Shown: one piece after another, positions 10,140 through 18,150 of the stretch
Layout of the letters: each line of letters starts with the position of its first letter
How positions within the stretch are numbered: the stretch's first letter is position 1
From: Streptomyces shenzhenensis
GTDB taxonomy: Bacteria > Actinomycetota > Actinomycetes > Streptomycetales > Streptomycetaceae
Direction: 5' to 3'
DNA length: 64,000 nt
Assembly (NCBI RefSeq): GCF_021462265.1
Contig: NZ_JAJONF010000002.1
Coordinates: 1-64,000, forward strand
Position numbers and translations under genes: made by a program
Notes under the pieces: model-generated
Database searches by the model: none
Seen by the model: the letters and a program-made list of their open reading frames with translations, nothing else
What the model was told of the DNA's origin: nothing

Positions 10140-10304
10140 CCTCGGGTGGCCGCCATTGGGGCCGCCGCCCCGATCCACCTCGCGGCGGTGCGGCACTGCT
10201 TCGCCGAGCTGCTCACTCCCGAGCAGCTCGACGGCCTCGGCGACATCACCGAGGCCGTCGCCGGGCACCTCGCCGCCGAGCATGACGAGACGCTGTGCGG
10301 ATGA
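10140..10304 (+). pseudogene. MarR-family regulator, C-terminal remnant
   Basis: Residues AAPIHLAAVRHCFAELLTPE followed by QLDGLGDITEAVAGHL form the last two helices of a MarR-type repressor (typical ...H...VR..F...LTPEQ...L..I). The preceding ~100 bases in the same frame show no winged-helix DNA-binding domain, so only the 3' end survives. The stop is at 10302-10304. Confidence 0.5.
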
Positions 10305-10412
10305 GCCGTGGCTGTACGGAGGGCAGGCTCCGCTCCGGCGGCTTCGGCCGCGGCGACGGCCTCAGCCGTCGAGCGCGTGGACCCCGCTGGTGACGGATCG
10401 TCGGACGCGGCC

Positions 10413-10438
10413 GCTGGGGCGGCCTGCACCGCCCCAGC
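10413..10438 (-). terminator. hairpin terminator of the first GH54 gene
   Basis: A perfect 10-bp stem GCTGGGGCGG / CCGCCCCAGC with a 6-base loop, 28 bases past the stop of the minus-strand arabinofuranosidase gene. No U-run, as is common for actinobacterial terminators. Confidence 0.6.
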
Positions 10439-10465
10439 TCGTACCGCGTCAGCGCGCCTTCGGTG

Positions 10466-11539
10466 TTACTTCCCGTAGCCGGCTGCGGTGATGTTGGTCT
10501 GTACGGCGTTCTCGGTGGCGTCGGAGGGGTAGCCGCTGGTCATGACGCCTTCGTAGAAGGTGCCCGCGGCTCCGTGGCTGTTGTCGCCGCCGATGCCGAG
10601 GATGATGGCGCCCTCCTTCTTCATGGGGTTGTAGCCGGAGACGTTGGGGCGTGTGCCGTTGTAGAAGGTGGACAGGGAGCCGGACTGGGCGTTGCCGCCG
10701 CGGATGGCCCAGTGGTTGGGCTGGCCCTTGACGATGGCGGTGAGGTAACGGTTGCTGATCGAGGGGTCGTTGGCGTTGTAGCCGGCGTTGACCCCGGAGA
10801 AGAGGCCGTTCTCGAGGTCGGCCATGATCCAGGGGCCGTTGCCGGTGCCGTAGCCCCAGACCTTGATGTTGCCGAAGTAGATGGCCTCCATGGTGCCGTT
10901 GCCGTTGTCGCGGCTGTTGGTCTCGGCGTTGCCGTAGTCGAAGCAACAGCCGCCGTTGTAGTGGGTGCCGTCGAGGACGGCGTACATGCCTTCCGCCTGG
11001 TCGCCCTTGGCGACGCCGTTGGTGCTGTTGTTGCGGTAGCCGGTGCCGGGGGCGACGTAGACGCCGTAGGCCTTGTGGCCGGCGACCGTGATCGGTGCCG
11101 CGGTCGCGTTCGCGAGGTTGTCGTAGCCGCCCGCGGCCGGGCCGGAGAAGCCGCCGGGGGGCGCCTGGGTGAGGCGGTTGTTGCGTCCGGACTGGTCGTA
11201 GATGGCCGTGATGACACAGGACGTGCCGGAGCAGAAGGAGTCCTGCGCCGCGGCGTTGGCGACTCCGCCCGCGCTGAGGACGCCGATGTCGCGGGTGGCG
11301 TTGTCGGAGGCGCGGCGCACCTGGTACAGCGGGCCGTTGTAGGCGGAGTACAGGGCGCGGGTCGTGCTGTGGGCGGCCACGCAGGGGGTGCCGCCGGAGG
11401 CGTAGATGTCGCAGGGCAGCGAGCCGGCGGCCTGGGAGGCCGGGGCCGTGCCGGTGAGGATTCCGACGCCGAGCGCCGCTGCGGCTCCTGTGGACAGGAG
11501 GGAGCGCCGGGAGGGACGCAACCACTTTCGGATTGCCAT
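10466..11539 (-). CDS. secreted alpha-L-arabinofuranosidase, GH54 catalytic domain
   Basis: A 357-aa protein with an N-terminal export signal containing SRRSLLS (Tat-like), mature from about residue 38. The remaining ~320 residues are a complete GH54 catalytic domain: CDIYASGGTPCVAAHSTTRA, AAQDSFCSGTSC, IYDQSG, GGCCFDYGN (the vicinal disulfide known in fungal AbfB, C198-C199), ADLENGLF with the probable nucleophile E243, and GGDNSHGAAGTFYEG with the probable acid/base D319. It removes arabinose side chains from arabinoxylan and arabinan. The CBM42 arabinose-binding domain usual in fungal enzymes is absent. A paralogue lies at 12551-13642, with an esterase between them. Confidence 0.92.
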   Translation of the reverse strand: MAIRKWLRPSRRSLLSTGAAAALGVGILTGTAPASQAAGSLPCDIYASGGTPCVAAHSTTRALYSAYNGPLYQVRRASDNATRDIGVLSAGGVANAAAQDSFCSGTSCVITAIYDQSGRNNRLTQAPPGGFSGPAAGGYDNLANATAAPITVAGHKAYGVYVAPGTGYRNNSTNGVAKGDQAEGMYAVLDGTHYNGGCCFDYGNAETNSRDNGNGTMEAIYFGNIKVWGYGTGNGPWIMADLENGLFSGVNAGYNANDPSISNRYLTAIVKGQPNHWAIRGGNAQSGSLSTFYNGTRPNVSGYNPMKKEGAIILGIGGDNSHGAAGTFYEGVMTSGYPSDATENAVQTNITAAGYGK

Positions 11540-11594
11540 GGAGGAACTCCTCTGGTTGTGGGGGGCGATGACGATGGGCTCGTGCGGTCGGCGG

Positions 11595-12512
11595 CTAGAA
11601 CTGGGTGAAGAACTTCCACACTTCCGCGGGGACCCAGGTCCTGGAGCCGCTGTCTCCGCCGGCGCCGTCCTGCGGTGCGGCGATGTGTCCCTCGTCGAAC
11701 GCGGCCCATTCGACGGGGTGTCCGGCCGAGCAGCCGGAGTAGGAGGTGATGCGGTGCGTCAGGCTGCCCTGGGCCGGTTCGGGCGGGTTCTGGGAGGCGC
11801 AGCCGTTGTTCCTGACGAAGCGGTCGCGCAGTGTCCGTCCGCCCGAGATGTTGAGGACGCCGTCCCGGACGCCGTGTATGCCGAGGTAGGCGATGGGCTG
11901 GGTGCCGCCGCTGCAGCCGCTGAGCTGTCCGCCGGACTGGACCGCCACCGCGCGGAAGACCGTCGCCCGGGAGCAGGCCAGCGAGTAGCTCATGGCGGCG
12001 CCGTAGCTGAAGCCCACGGCGAAGAGCCGGGAGGTGTCGACGCAGAGGGATCCCTCGATCTGGCTGATCATGTTGTCGACGAGGGTGACGTCCTCGCCGC
12101 CGCTGTTGGCCCAGCCGTTGTTCAGTCCCTGGGGCGCGACGAAGATGGTGCTGTTGTTCGCCAGTCGCTGCAGTCCGTAGTAGGCCCAGGTTCCCGTCTC
12201 CACCGTGCGGCCCGTGGCCACGTCGGTGGCGGTGCCGCCCAGCCAGTGGAACCCGAAGACCAGCCGGTAGGGGTGGCTGCTGTCGTAGTTGTCCGGGACC
12301 GAAAGGATGTAACTGCGGGTCTTGCCGCTGCTCTGGATCGTGTGTGTGCCGCTGGTCAGGCCGGGTGCCTTGCCACAACCGGCCGTCGCCACGGCGGCCT
12401 TGCCGGCCACGGGCGGCGCTGCGGGGCGTACGGCGCTGTGCATGGCGGTGCTCCCCATGGCGAGCGCCAGCAGTGCCGTGACCATGACAGGCCATAATCG
12501 GGATCTTGACAT
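11595..12512 (-). CDS. secreted CE1-like esterase (feruloyl esterase / PHB depolymerase type)
   Basis: A 305-aa protein with a signal peptide (residues 1-~28) and an alpha/beta-hydrolase fold of the LpqC/PHB-depolymerase type: GFHWLGGTATD, the nucleophile elbow GFSYGAAMS, and the catalytic-His region FDEGHIAAP close to the C-terminus; several Cys suggest disulfides. Between two arabinofuranosidase genes, a role in cleaving feruloyl or acetyl esters on arabinoxylan is more likely than PHB degradation (context inference). The ATG at 12512 has AAGGAGTG before it. Codon 6 is TTA (12495-12497), so translation should need the bldA tRNA and so be tied to development. Confidence 0.85.
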   Translation of the reverse strand: MSRSRLWPVMVTALLALAMGSTAMHSAVRPAAPPVAGKAAVATAGCGKAPGLTSGTHTIQSSGKTRSYILSVPDNYDSSHPYRLVFGFHWLGGTATDVATGRTVETGTWAYYGLQRLANNSTIFVAPQGLNNGWANSGGEDVTLVDNMISQIEGSLCVDTSRLFAVGFSYGAAMSYSLACSRATVFRAVAVQSGGQLSGCSGGTQPIAYLGIHGVRDGVLNISGGRTLRDRFVRNNGCASQNPPEPAQGSLTHRITSYSGCSAGHPVEWAAFDEGHIAAPQDGAGGDSGSRTWVPAEVWKFFTQF

Positions 12513-12550
12513 CAGCACTCCTTCGTATGGTGTCGTCGTGCCGGTAGGTG

Positions 12551-13642
12551 TCAGCGGTAGCCGGCGGCCACGACGTTCGCCTGTACGGCGTTCTCGGTCG
12601 CGTCGGAGGGGTAGCCCGCGACGATGGCGCCCTCGTAGAACGTGCCGGCGCTGAGGTTGGTGTTGCCGTTGCAGCAGTCCCCGCCGCTGCCGAGGATGAT
12701 CGCCCCCTGCTTCTTCATCGGGTTGTATCCGTTGGGCAGGGAGCCGTCGTAGAGCGTGGCCAGGTTTCCGGACTGTGCGTTGGCGCCCTTCATCGCGAAC
12801 CGCGTGGTTCCGTTGTTCTTCAGGGTCGCGGTGACGAACTTGCCGGTGAAGGCACGCTGGTTGGGGTTCCAGGAGCTGCTGCCGCCGGGGAACAGACCCC
12901 ATTCGAGGTCGGCCTGGACCCAGGGACCGGAGCCCGAGCAGCCCCCGAACCAGCACGAGGTGCTGAAGTTGATCGCGTCCATGGCTCCCGGGCCGTCGGC
13001 CTTGCGGGTGGTCTCGCTGTTGCCGTAGTCGAAGCAGCAGCCGTTGTTGACATGTGTGCCGCTGGTGACCATGTACATGCCCTCGGGTGTGCTGCCGGTG
13101 GGCACGCCGGTCAGGTGGCCGTCGCGCCAGTAGCTGTTGCCGGGGTTGATGTACAGCGAGTAGGCCTTGCCGCCCGCGACACTGAGCGATTCGCTCGTCG
13201 CCTTCGCGGCGGTGTCGGAGCCGCCGATCCCGCCCGGACCCTGGTAGCCGAGCTTGTTGCCGTGCCCGGACTGGTCGTAGACCCAGGTGATGACGCATGT
13301 GGTGCCGGCGCAGAAGGAGTCCTGGGCCGCGGCGTTGGCAGGCCCGCCCGCCGTCGTGACGCCGATGTCCTTGGTCGCGTTGTCCGAGGAACGCCTGACC
13401 TGGTACAGGGCGCCGTTGTACGCCGAGTAGAGGGCGCGCACCGTGCTGTGGGCCGCGACGCAGGGCGTGCCGCCCGAGGCGTAGAGGTCGCAGGGCCCGG
13501 CACCGGCCGCCGACGCCGGCACCGGCCACGTCAGTGCGGCCAGCAGCAGGGTCAGGACCGCCGCCACGCACGCGGCAGCGGCCGCCATCGGACGCCGCGC
13601 GGCGGACGGGCGGCGCGGCAAGAGGTGGGGTGCAGGGGGCAT
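12551..13642 (-). CDS. secreted alpha-L-arabinofuranosidase, GH54 catalytic domain (second copy)
   Basis: A 363-aa protein; residues 1-~46 form a Sec signal with a long Ala/Leu core ending ASA. The GH54 domain follows: CDLYASGGTPCVAAHSTVRA, AAQDSFCAGTTC, VYDQSG, GCCFDYGN (C202-C203), ADLEWGLF with the candidate nucleophile E247, and SGGDCCNGNTNLSAGTFYEG with the candidate acid/base D322. It is clearly paralogous to the 10466-11539 product but diverged: it has extra Cys pairs (FSTSCWFGGC and DCC), implying different disulfides. It is the promoter-proximal gene of the esterase / GH54 set, 38 bases before the esterase start. Confidence 0.92.
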   Translation of the reverse strand: MPPAPHLLPRRPSAARRPMAAAAACVAAVLTLLLAALTWPVPASAAGAGPCDLYASGGTPCVAAHSTVRALYSAYNGALYQVRRSSDNATKDIGVTTAGGPANAAAQDSFCAGTTCVITWVYDQSGHGNKLGYQGPGGIGGSDTAAKATSESLSVAGGKAYSLYINPGNSYWRDGHLTGVPTGSTPEGMYMVTSGTHVNNGCCFDYGNSETTRKADGPGAMDAINFSTSCWFGGCSGSGPWVQADLEWGLFPGGSSSWNPNQRAFTGKFVTATLKNNGTTRFAMKGANAQSGNLATLYDGSLPNGYNPMKKQGAIILGSGGDCCNGNTNLSAGTFYEGAIVAGYPSDATENAVQANVVAAGYR

Positions 13643-13693
13643 GGGTTCACTCCTGGTCGCTGTGTTTCCGTCGGGGAGGGTGGTGCGGCGGGG

Positions 13694-15676
13694 TCAGACC
13701 GCGGTGACGGTCCACTGGAGGTTGGTGCTGCTGCCGGCGGACCAGAGCTTGACGGTCGAGCCGTTGCTGGTGTCGCCGCCGGAGTCCAGGTACGTTCCCG
13801 TGCCGCGGTTGGCGATGGTGTAGCGCCCGTTGCCGACACCGCTGATCTTCCACTGCTGGCTGTTGCCGCCGTTCCAGGCGTTCTGCCGGGCGGAGGCGCC
13901 GACGGTCGTGTCGCCGGCGCTGTCGGCCACCATGCCGTTGGTCCGGTTCACGATGCGGTGGTATCCGTTGCCGAGGTCCACCAACTGCCACTGCAGGTTG
14001 GTGGACCCGTCGCTGTAGGTCCACTGCTTCAGCACCGACCCGGAGGCGACGTTGCCGCCGCTGTCCAGGGCCAGGCCGGTGGTGACATTGCCGATCTTCA
14101 CCCAACTGGTGGGCAGTGCACCCGCGTTCAGGGGTGGGAGCTGTCCCGAGAAGGTCAGCTTGACCACGTAGGCGGGGGCGTCGAAGGGTGCGGTGGCCGA
14201 CGGCATGGAGATGTGCAGTCCCGAGCCGTCCTGGGTGCGGTTGGGGAGGTTGACGTAGGCGCCGGCCGTCGAGTCGAGCAGCTGGACCGATTTCAGCGTG
14301 GACAGGTCGATCCGGCTCGACGTCAGTGTGGTGACGTTCAGGGTGCTGCCGGGCCAGCCGAGGACCGTGGCGTAGAGGACGGTGTTGTCCTTGCTGCGGG
14401 TGAAGCGGATGTCGGTGTTCTTCCCCTCCACCGGTGTGGTGAAGGAACCGCCGCCCATCTTGGTGGGGCCTTCGCCGTAGGCCACCCAGGCCCGCGTGGC
14501 GTAGACCGATTCACCGAAGCGCCTGAGGTAGTCGCCGAAGCCCTGGAGGATGGACTTCTGGCCGGCCGGGATGGTGCCGTCGGCCATCGGGGCGATGTTC
14601 AGCACCATGGTGCCGTTCTTGCTGACGCGGTCGAGCAGGGCGTGCAGCAGGGCCTTGAGCGAGTAGTAACCGATGCCGGTGGTGTAGCACCAGCTCGAAC
14701 TCGACACGGAGTCGTCGGTCAGCCAGTAGGGGGTCTGGATGTCGGCCGGCCCGCCCCGCTCGAAGTCGTAGACCTCACCCCGGTTGTTGAGGCCGTCCTT
14801 GTAGGTGGCGACGACGTCCCTGTTCCAGGAGACGGCCTGGTTGTAGTAGTGGGCGAGGAAGTCCAGCCGCTTCGACTCGTCGATGTTGTTGAGGTCGAAG
14901 TCCTGGTAGAGGATGTCGGGTTGGTACCCGTCGATGACCTCCTTGAGCTTGTCGAGCCACAGTTGCTGCTCCGTCGCCCCGTCGAGCTGGCCGTAGAGCT
15001 TCTTCAGGCTGGCGTCCGACTGCGCGGGCACGCTGTCGAAGTAGCCCAGGAAGTTGTAGGCGTGGTGCAGGGACACCCACAGCTTGAGGCCCTTTTTGCG
15101 GATGGCGTCGGCGTGCAGCCGCAGCATGTCGAGTCCGGGCCCCTTGGCGACCGAGTTCCACTCGTTGACGGAGCTGTTCCACTGGGAGAACCCGTCGTGG
15201 TGCTCGGCGACCGGCCCGGCGAACTTGGCTCCGGCGTCGGCGAACAGCTGCGCCCACTCGTCGGGGTCGAAGTTGCCGCCGGCCGATTTGAGCTCGGGAG
15301 CGAACTGGACGAAGTTGCCGGCCTTGTCCCGGGCGCCCAGGATGAAGTTGTGGTACGGCCATGCGGAGGGGTCGCCGTAGGTCGCCTTGTGGTGGGTGTT
15401 GCAGCCGTCGCCCGCCTTGTACATCAGGCGTGGGTACCACTCGCTGCCGTAGGCCGGGACGCTGTAGGCGCCCCAGTGGTAGTAGATGCCGAACTTGGCG
15501 TCCTGGAACCATTCGGGCGCGGGCGGGTGCTGGTCGACCGACGCCCAGCTCGCAGTGTAATTGCTCGGACCATTGGTGGCGTTGGCCGTACCACTGGGCA
15601 GCAGGCCTGCGGTGGCCGCCCCGGTGAGACCGCTCAGGATGAGCAGACTGCGGCGGCTGATTCCGGAAGAAGACAC
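13694..15676 (-). CDS. secreted GH29 alpha-L-fucosidase with ricin-type lectin domain
   Basis: A 660-aa protein with a Tat-like signal (SGISRRSLLILSGLTGAATA). The GH29 barrel spans about 45-400: WFQDAKFGIYYHWGAYSVPA, AEHHDGFSQW (H159-H160-D161, substrate pocket), and PDILYQDFDLNN, where D259 is the probable nucleophile. A beta-sandwich follows (about 410-510), then a C-terminal ricin B/CBM13 domain (about 530-660) with three repeated W-containing QxW blocks (LQWQLVD, SQQWKISG, LQWTV). It hydrolyses alpha-fucosides, probably from plant xyloglucan or glycans. The ATG at 15676 follows AAGAGGTGACCC. The gene lies 50 bases from GH54, so all four secreted enzymes may be co-regulated. Confidence 0.9.
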   Translation of the reverse strand: MSSSGISRRSLLILSGLTGAATAGLLPSGTANATNGPSNYTASWASVDQHPPAPEWFQDAKFGIYYHWGAYSVPAYGSEWYPRLMYKAGDGCNTHHKATYGDPSAWPYHNFILGARDKAGNFVQFAPELKSAGGNFDPDEWAQLFADAGAKFAGPVAEHHDGFSQWNSSVNEWNSVAKGPGLDMLRLHADAIRKKGLKLWVSLHHAYNFLGYFDSVPAQSDASLKKLYGQLDGATEQQLWLDKLKEVIDGYQPDILYQDFDLNNIDESKRLDFLAHYYNQAVSWNRDVVATYKDGLNNRGEVYDFERGGPADIQTPYWLTDDSVSSSSWCYTTGIGYYSLKALLHALLDRVSKNGTMVLNIAPMADGTIPAGQKSILQGFGDYLRRFGESVYATRAWVAYGEGPTKMGGGSFTTPVEGKNTDIRFTRSKDNTVLYATVLGWPGSTLNVTTLTSSRIDLSTLKSVQLLDSTAGAYVNLPNRTQDGSGLHISMPSATAPFDAPAYVVKLTFSGQLPPLNAGALPTSWVKIGNVTTGLALDSGGNVASGSVLKQWTYSDGSTNLQWQLVDLGNGYHRIVNRTNGMVADSAGDTTVGASARQNAWNGGNSQQWKISGVGNGRYTIANRGTGTYLDSGGDTSNGSTVKLWSAGSSTNLQWTVTAV

Positions 15677-16578
15677 GGTGGGTCACCTCTTCGGTGAGTT
15701 GGGAGAGACCTGACGCGACGGCTGTCTCCCGGCATGCGTCAGCCGGGGTGCCGCCTGGGACGCGAACGGGGGAGGAGCGGCCGGGCGCGGGCGATCCCCT
15801 CAGGACGGATCGCTCCGGGGGGCCCGGCCGTCCCATGCCCATTCATCCGTCGTACTGGAGTCCGCCGGGCGTCAGTGGCTTCCTGAAGAGCCGAAACGGG
15901 CGTGACGGCCCTCGGCCCGAGAGCGGGGGAGCGCTGCTCGGCAAAAGCGTGGGGGTGTGGAGGGCATGCCGAACTCCAAGCGGTCAGGGACTGGTACGGG
16001 CAGTGCGGGTGCCGTGGTACGTGGTGCCTGTCGCGATTGCGTGGCGCGGCCGTGCGGGGTGGCGGAACCGGTGCCACGAAAGGCCGACTCCCCTTGCGTG
16101 TTCGTGATATCGAACAATGCTCGGGTCTTCGGACACTCAGGATGATAGGAGTCTCGTAGCGATCGTCAATACCTGCTGCCGCGATTCATCGGACATCTGA
16201 TGGAGCGCCAGCGGCGCCACCCCCGTGGTCGGTTCGGCCGGCGCCTCATTTGAGCCACCTGCCCGGCCGGTGTCATGCCGAAGCGGTGTCATGGAGACTG
16301 CCGGTCGTCCTTCTTGCCCGCATCGGACGGACCAGGCGGCGCGGATGCGCGACCTGCTGGGAGCGGCGGCCGCGGCACCTTCGCGGAGGCCGCCGCGCGC
16401 ACCCCCGTCGAGGTCACCGAGAAGGCGGTCGCGCGGGGCCGGTCCGTAGGAGGTGACCAGGAGGTGACTCGGTGCTCGCCGTCGGTGGCGGATCGGCCAT
16501 CGGGCCTGGGCGAGGCGACTGCCTCCCGCGGTCGACGGTCATCGGTGCCGTCCCGCGACCTGGTCCGCCGGACCGCGC
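15677..16578. other. long gene-free region upstream of the fucosidase cluster
   Basis: About 900 bases with no ORF resembling a known protein on either strand. It contains the palindrome at 16100-16115 and an AT-richer patch (about 16130-16200) that could be the promoter of the minus-strand hydrolase cluster, implying a 5' leader of several hundred bases. The part next to 16579 is the downstream side of the lipoprotein gene. Confidence 0.5.
16100..16115. promoter_or_regulatory. palindromic operator candidate (GTTCG-N6-CGAAC)
   Basis: GTTCGTGATATCGAAC: 5-bp arms GTTCG/CGAAC around a 6-base centre containing GATATC. Palindromes of this kind are typical of IclR- or GntR-type regulators in actinobacteria. 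It is 424 bases upstream of the fucosidase start, next to the AT-richest stretch. Confidence 0.45.
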
Positions 16579-17388
16579 CTAGTCGAACTGGCTCGGCAGC
16601 GGGGCCGGGGTCTTGCCTGCCAGTACCTCCTGGAGGCGCTGGGCACCGTTCTGCACGGCCAGGGCGGTGCTGTCGTGGTCGACGCCGGACAGGCCGCCGT
16701 TGGTGACCGCCGCCCCGGAGGCGCCGACGCGCATCGCCGCGACGTCCAGGGTGGTCGTGGTGGGCTGCCCGTTCGAGGTGCCCTGGACGGTGACCGTGAG
16801 CGCCGCCAGCGCGTCGGCCACCTTGGGCGGTTCCTTGTACTCGACGACCTGCACGGTCCGCTTGCTGCCGTCCGAGGCGGTGGCCGTGAACTGGTTGCAC
16901 TTCTCCGGCAGGCCCTTCAGCCAGTTGATCGTGGCGTCCATGGCGGCCTGGCCGTAGTCCCCCACCTGGTACAGCAGCCGGGAGTCGTCCGCGGTGAAGC
17001 CGCGCAGCCCGGAGGCGCCGGTGGCGCGGCCCAGCAGGGTGTCGGAGTAGAGGCTGTCCAGCAGTCGCTGGCAGTCGGCGGCAGCGGACCTGGCGTTGAG
17101 GAACTGAGCGACGTCGACCTTGCCGACCAGCATCTGGTCGCGCCAGGTGGCGGCGTCGCCGGCCAGTTGCCAGTCGTCCTCGATGTCGGCCGGTGTGATC
17201 AGCGCGGCCTGTGCCCCGGCACCGGTGAGGGCCGGGGTGGGGGAGGCGTCGGGGGAGCGCTCGACAGCGGGGGAGACGGTCGCGGCCTCGGGGGAGCCGC
17301 TGCTGTCCGAGCAGGCCGCCGTGGCGGACAGGGTCCCCGCCGCCAGGGCCGTGGCGAGAACACGCGCGGGTCGGGACGGACGGGTCAT
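16579..17388 (-). CDS. secreted lipoprotein, function unknown
   Basis: A 269-aa protein with a lipoprotein signal: MTRPSRPARVLATALAAGTL followed by the lipobox SATAAC (lipid-modified Cys about residue 26) and a Ser/Pro/Ala-rich linker. The folded part contains ALITPADIEDDWQLAGDA, a repeated helical region and KCNQFTATASDGSKRTVQVV, resembling the sensor/lipoprotein domains (PknH-like, LppX-like) common in actinobacteria; I cannot name the family firmly. The ATG at 17388 is chosen because the lipobox follows at the right distance and GAGGAGGCAG precedes it. The next upstream gene, a zinc-ribbon protein, lies 95 bases away on the same strand. Confidence 0.7.
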   Translation of the reverse strand: MTRPSRPARVLATALAAGTLSATAACSDSSGSPEAATVSPAVERSPDASPTPALTGAGAQAALITPADIEDDWQLAGDAATWRDQMLVGKVDVAQFLNARSAAADCQRLLDSLYSDTLLGRATGASGLRGFTADDSRLLYQVGDYGQAAMDATINWLKGLPEKCNQFTATASDGSKRTVQVVEYKEPPKVADALAALTVTVQGTSNGQPTTTTLDVAAMRVGASGAAVTNGGLSGVDHDSTALAVQNGAQRLQEVLAGKTPAPLPSQFD

Positions 17389-17483
17389 CGCGACTGCCTC
17401 CTCGGGAACGCGGTACGTCCCTCCACGCCACCACCGGCCAGGAGTGCCGACCACTCGCACGTGCCATTCGGGTGAGGCCGGGA

Positions 17484-17735
17484 TCAGGCCGCCGCGATCC
17501 GTACCCGCCGGCTGCCGCAGCGCGGGCACACCGCGTCCGTGAGCGGCGACCGCACCGCCCGGCCGGCCTCGTCGACGTACTCCAGGGTGCTCTGCAGATC
17601 CGGGTCGGCGACCGGGTCGGTGAAGAACACCGCCTGGAAGGTGGCCTCCCAGCCGTGACCGCACCGGCCGCAGCGGAACGCGAAGGTCTCGGGCACGGCG
17701 CCCGGCACCGGCCCGGGACCCGGGGGCTCGGTCAT
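17484..17735 (-). CDS. small zinc-ribbon protein
   Basis: An 83-aa soluble protein with two CXXC knuckles, FRCGRCGHGW near residue 22 and DAVCPRCGSRRVRI near the C-terminus. These four Cys would bind one Zn, and the ~45-residue spacer contains FFTDPVADPD. No enzyme motif is present. Found in streptomycetes as a hypothetical protein; role unknown. Confidence 0.65.
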   Translation of the reverse strand: MTEPPGPGPVPGAVPETFAFRCGRCGHGWEATFQAVFFTDPVADPDLQSTLEYVDEAGRAVRSPLTDAVCPRCGSRRVRIAAA

Positions 17736-17894
17736 CGGTTCCGGCTCCTGTCACTCGGCCTGAGTCACCAGCGCACCGCGCCTGCCGGCCGGCGGCAACT
17801 CGGGGCCGGACGTCCCGGGCGTGGACGCCCCCTTGACGCGGGGCACGGGCGGATCGACACTCCAGGGGGAATCCTAGTGAAAAGGTAGGGAAAG

Positions 17895-18026
17895 ATGGGT
17901 CGCCTGCGCACGCTCACCGGCGGACCGCGCCGCGAGAGCCCCGCGCCCTGGACGGCCCCCCTGCTCACCTCCCGCCGCCACATCGACCTGCTGCGGACCT
18001 GCGGCGCCACCGGCCGCAGAGGCTGA
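17895..18026 (+). CDS. short leader peptide (HIDL type) upstream of the GST-like gene
   Basis: A 43-aa ORF ending TSRRHIDLLRTCGATGRRG. The RRHIDL.R...C pattern is the signature of the putative leader peptides that precede sulfur-assimilation genes in streptomycetes; related Cys-containing upstream ORFs in mycobacteria act in cysteine-responsive attenuation. It has an AAAGGTAGGG ribosome-binding site, and the stop abuts a GC hairpin (18027-18057). The GST-like gene starts 125 bases downstream. Two more leaders precede the next two transcription units of this locus. Confidence 0.7.
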   Translation: MGRLRTLTGGPRRESPAPWTAPLLTSRRHIDLLRTCGATGRRG

Positions 18027-18057
18027 GCGCCCGGTCCCGGCCGCATGCGCCGGGCGC
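18027..18057 (+). terminator. attenuator-like hairpin after leader 1
   Basis: An 8-bp perfect stem GCGCCCGG / CCGGGCGC with a 15-base loop, beginning at the base after the leader stop codon. A ribosome at the leader's Cys or stop would influence its folding, consistent with attenuation. Function is inferred. Confidence 0.45.
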
Positions 18058-18150
18058 CCGCCAGGACTCACCGAGCCGCACCGAGAACCCACCGACGAAC
18101 CGCCCGCGCCGCGTGTACGTCCGCGCGCCCGCCCGCCCCCGGGGAGACGC

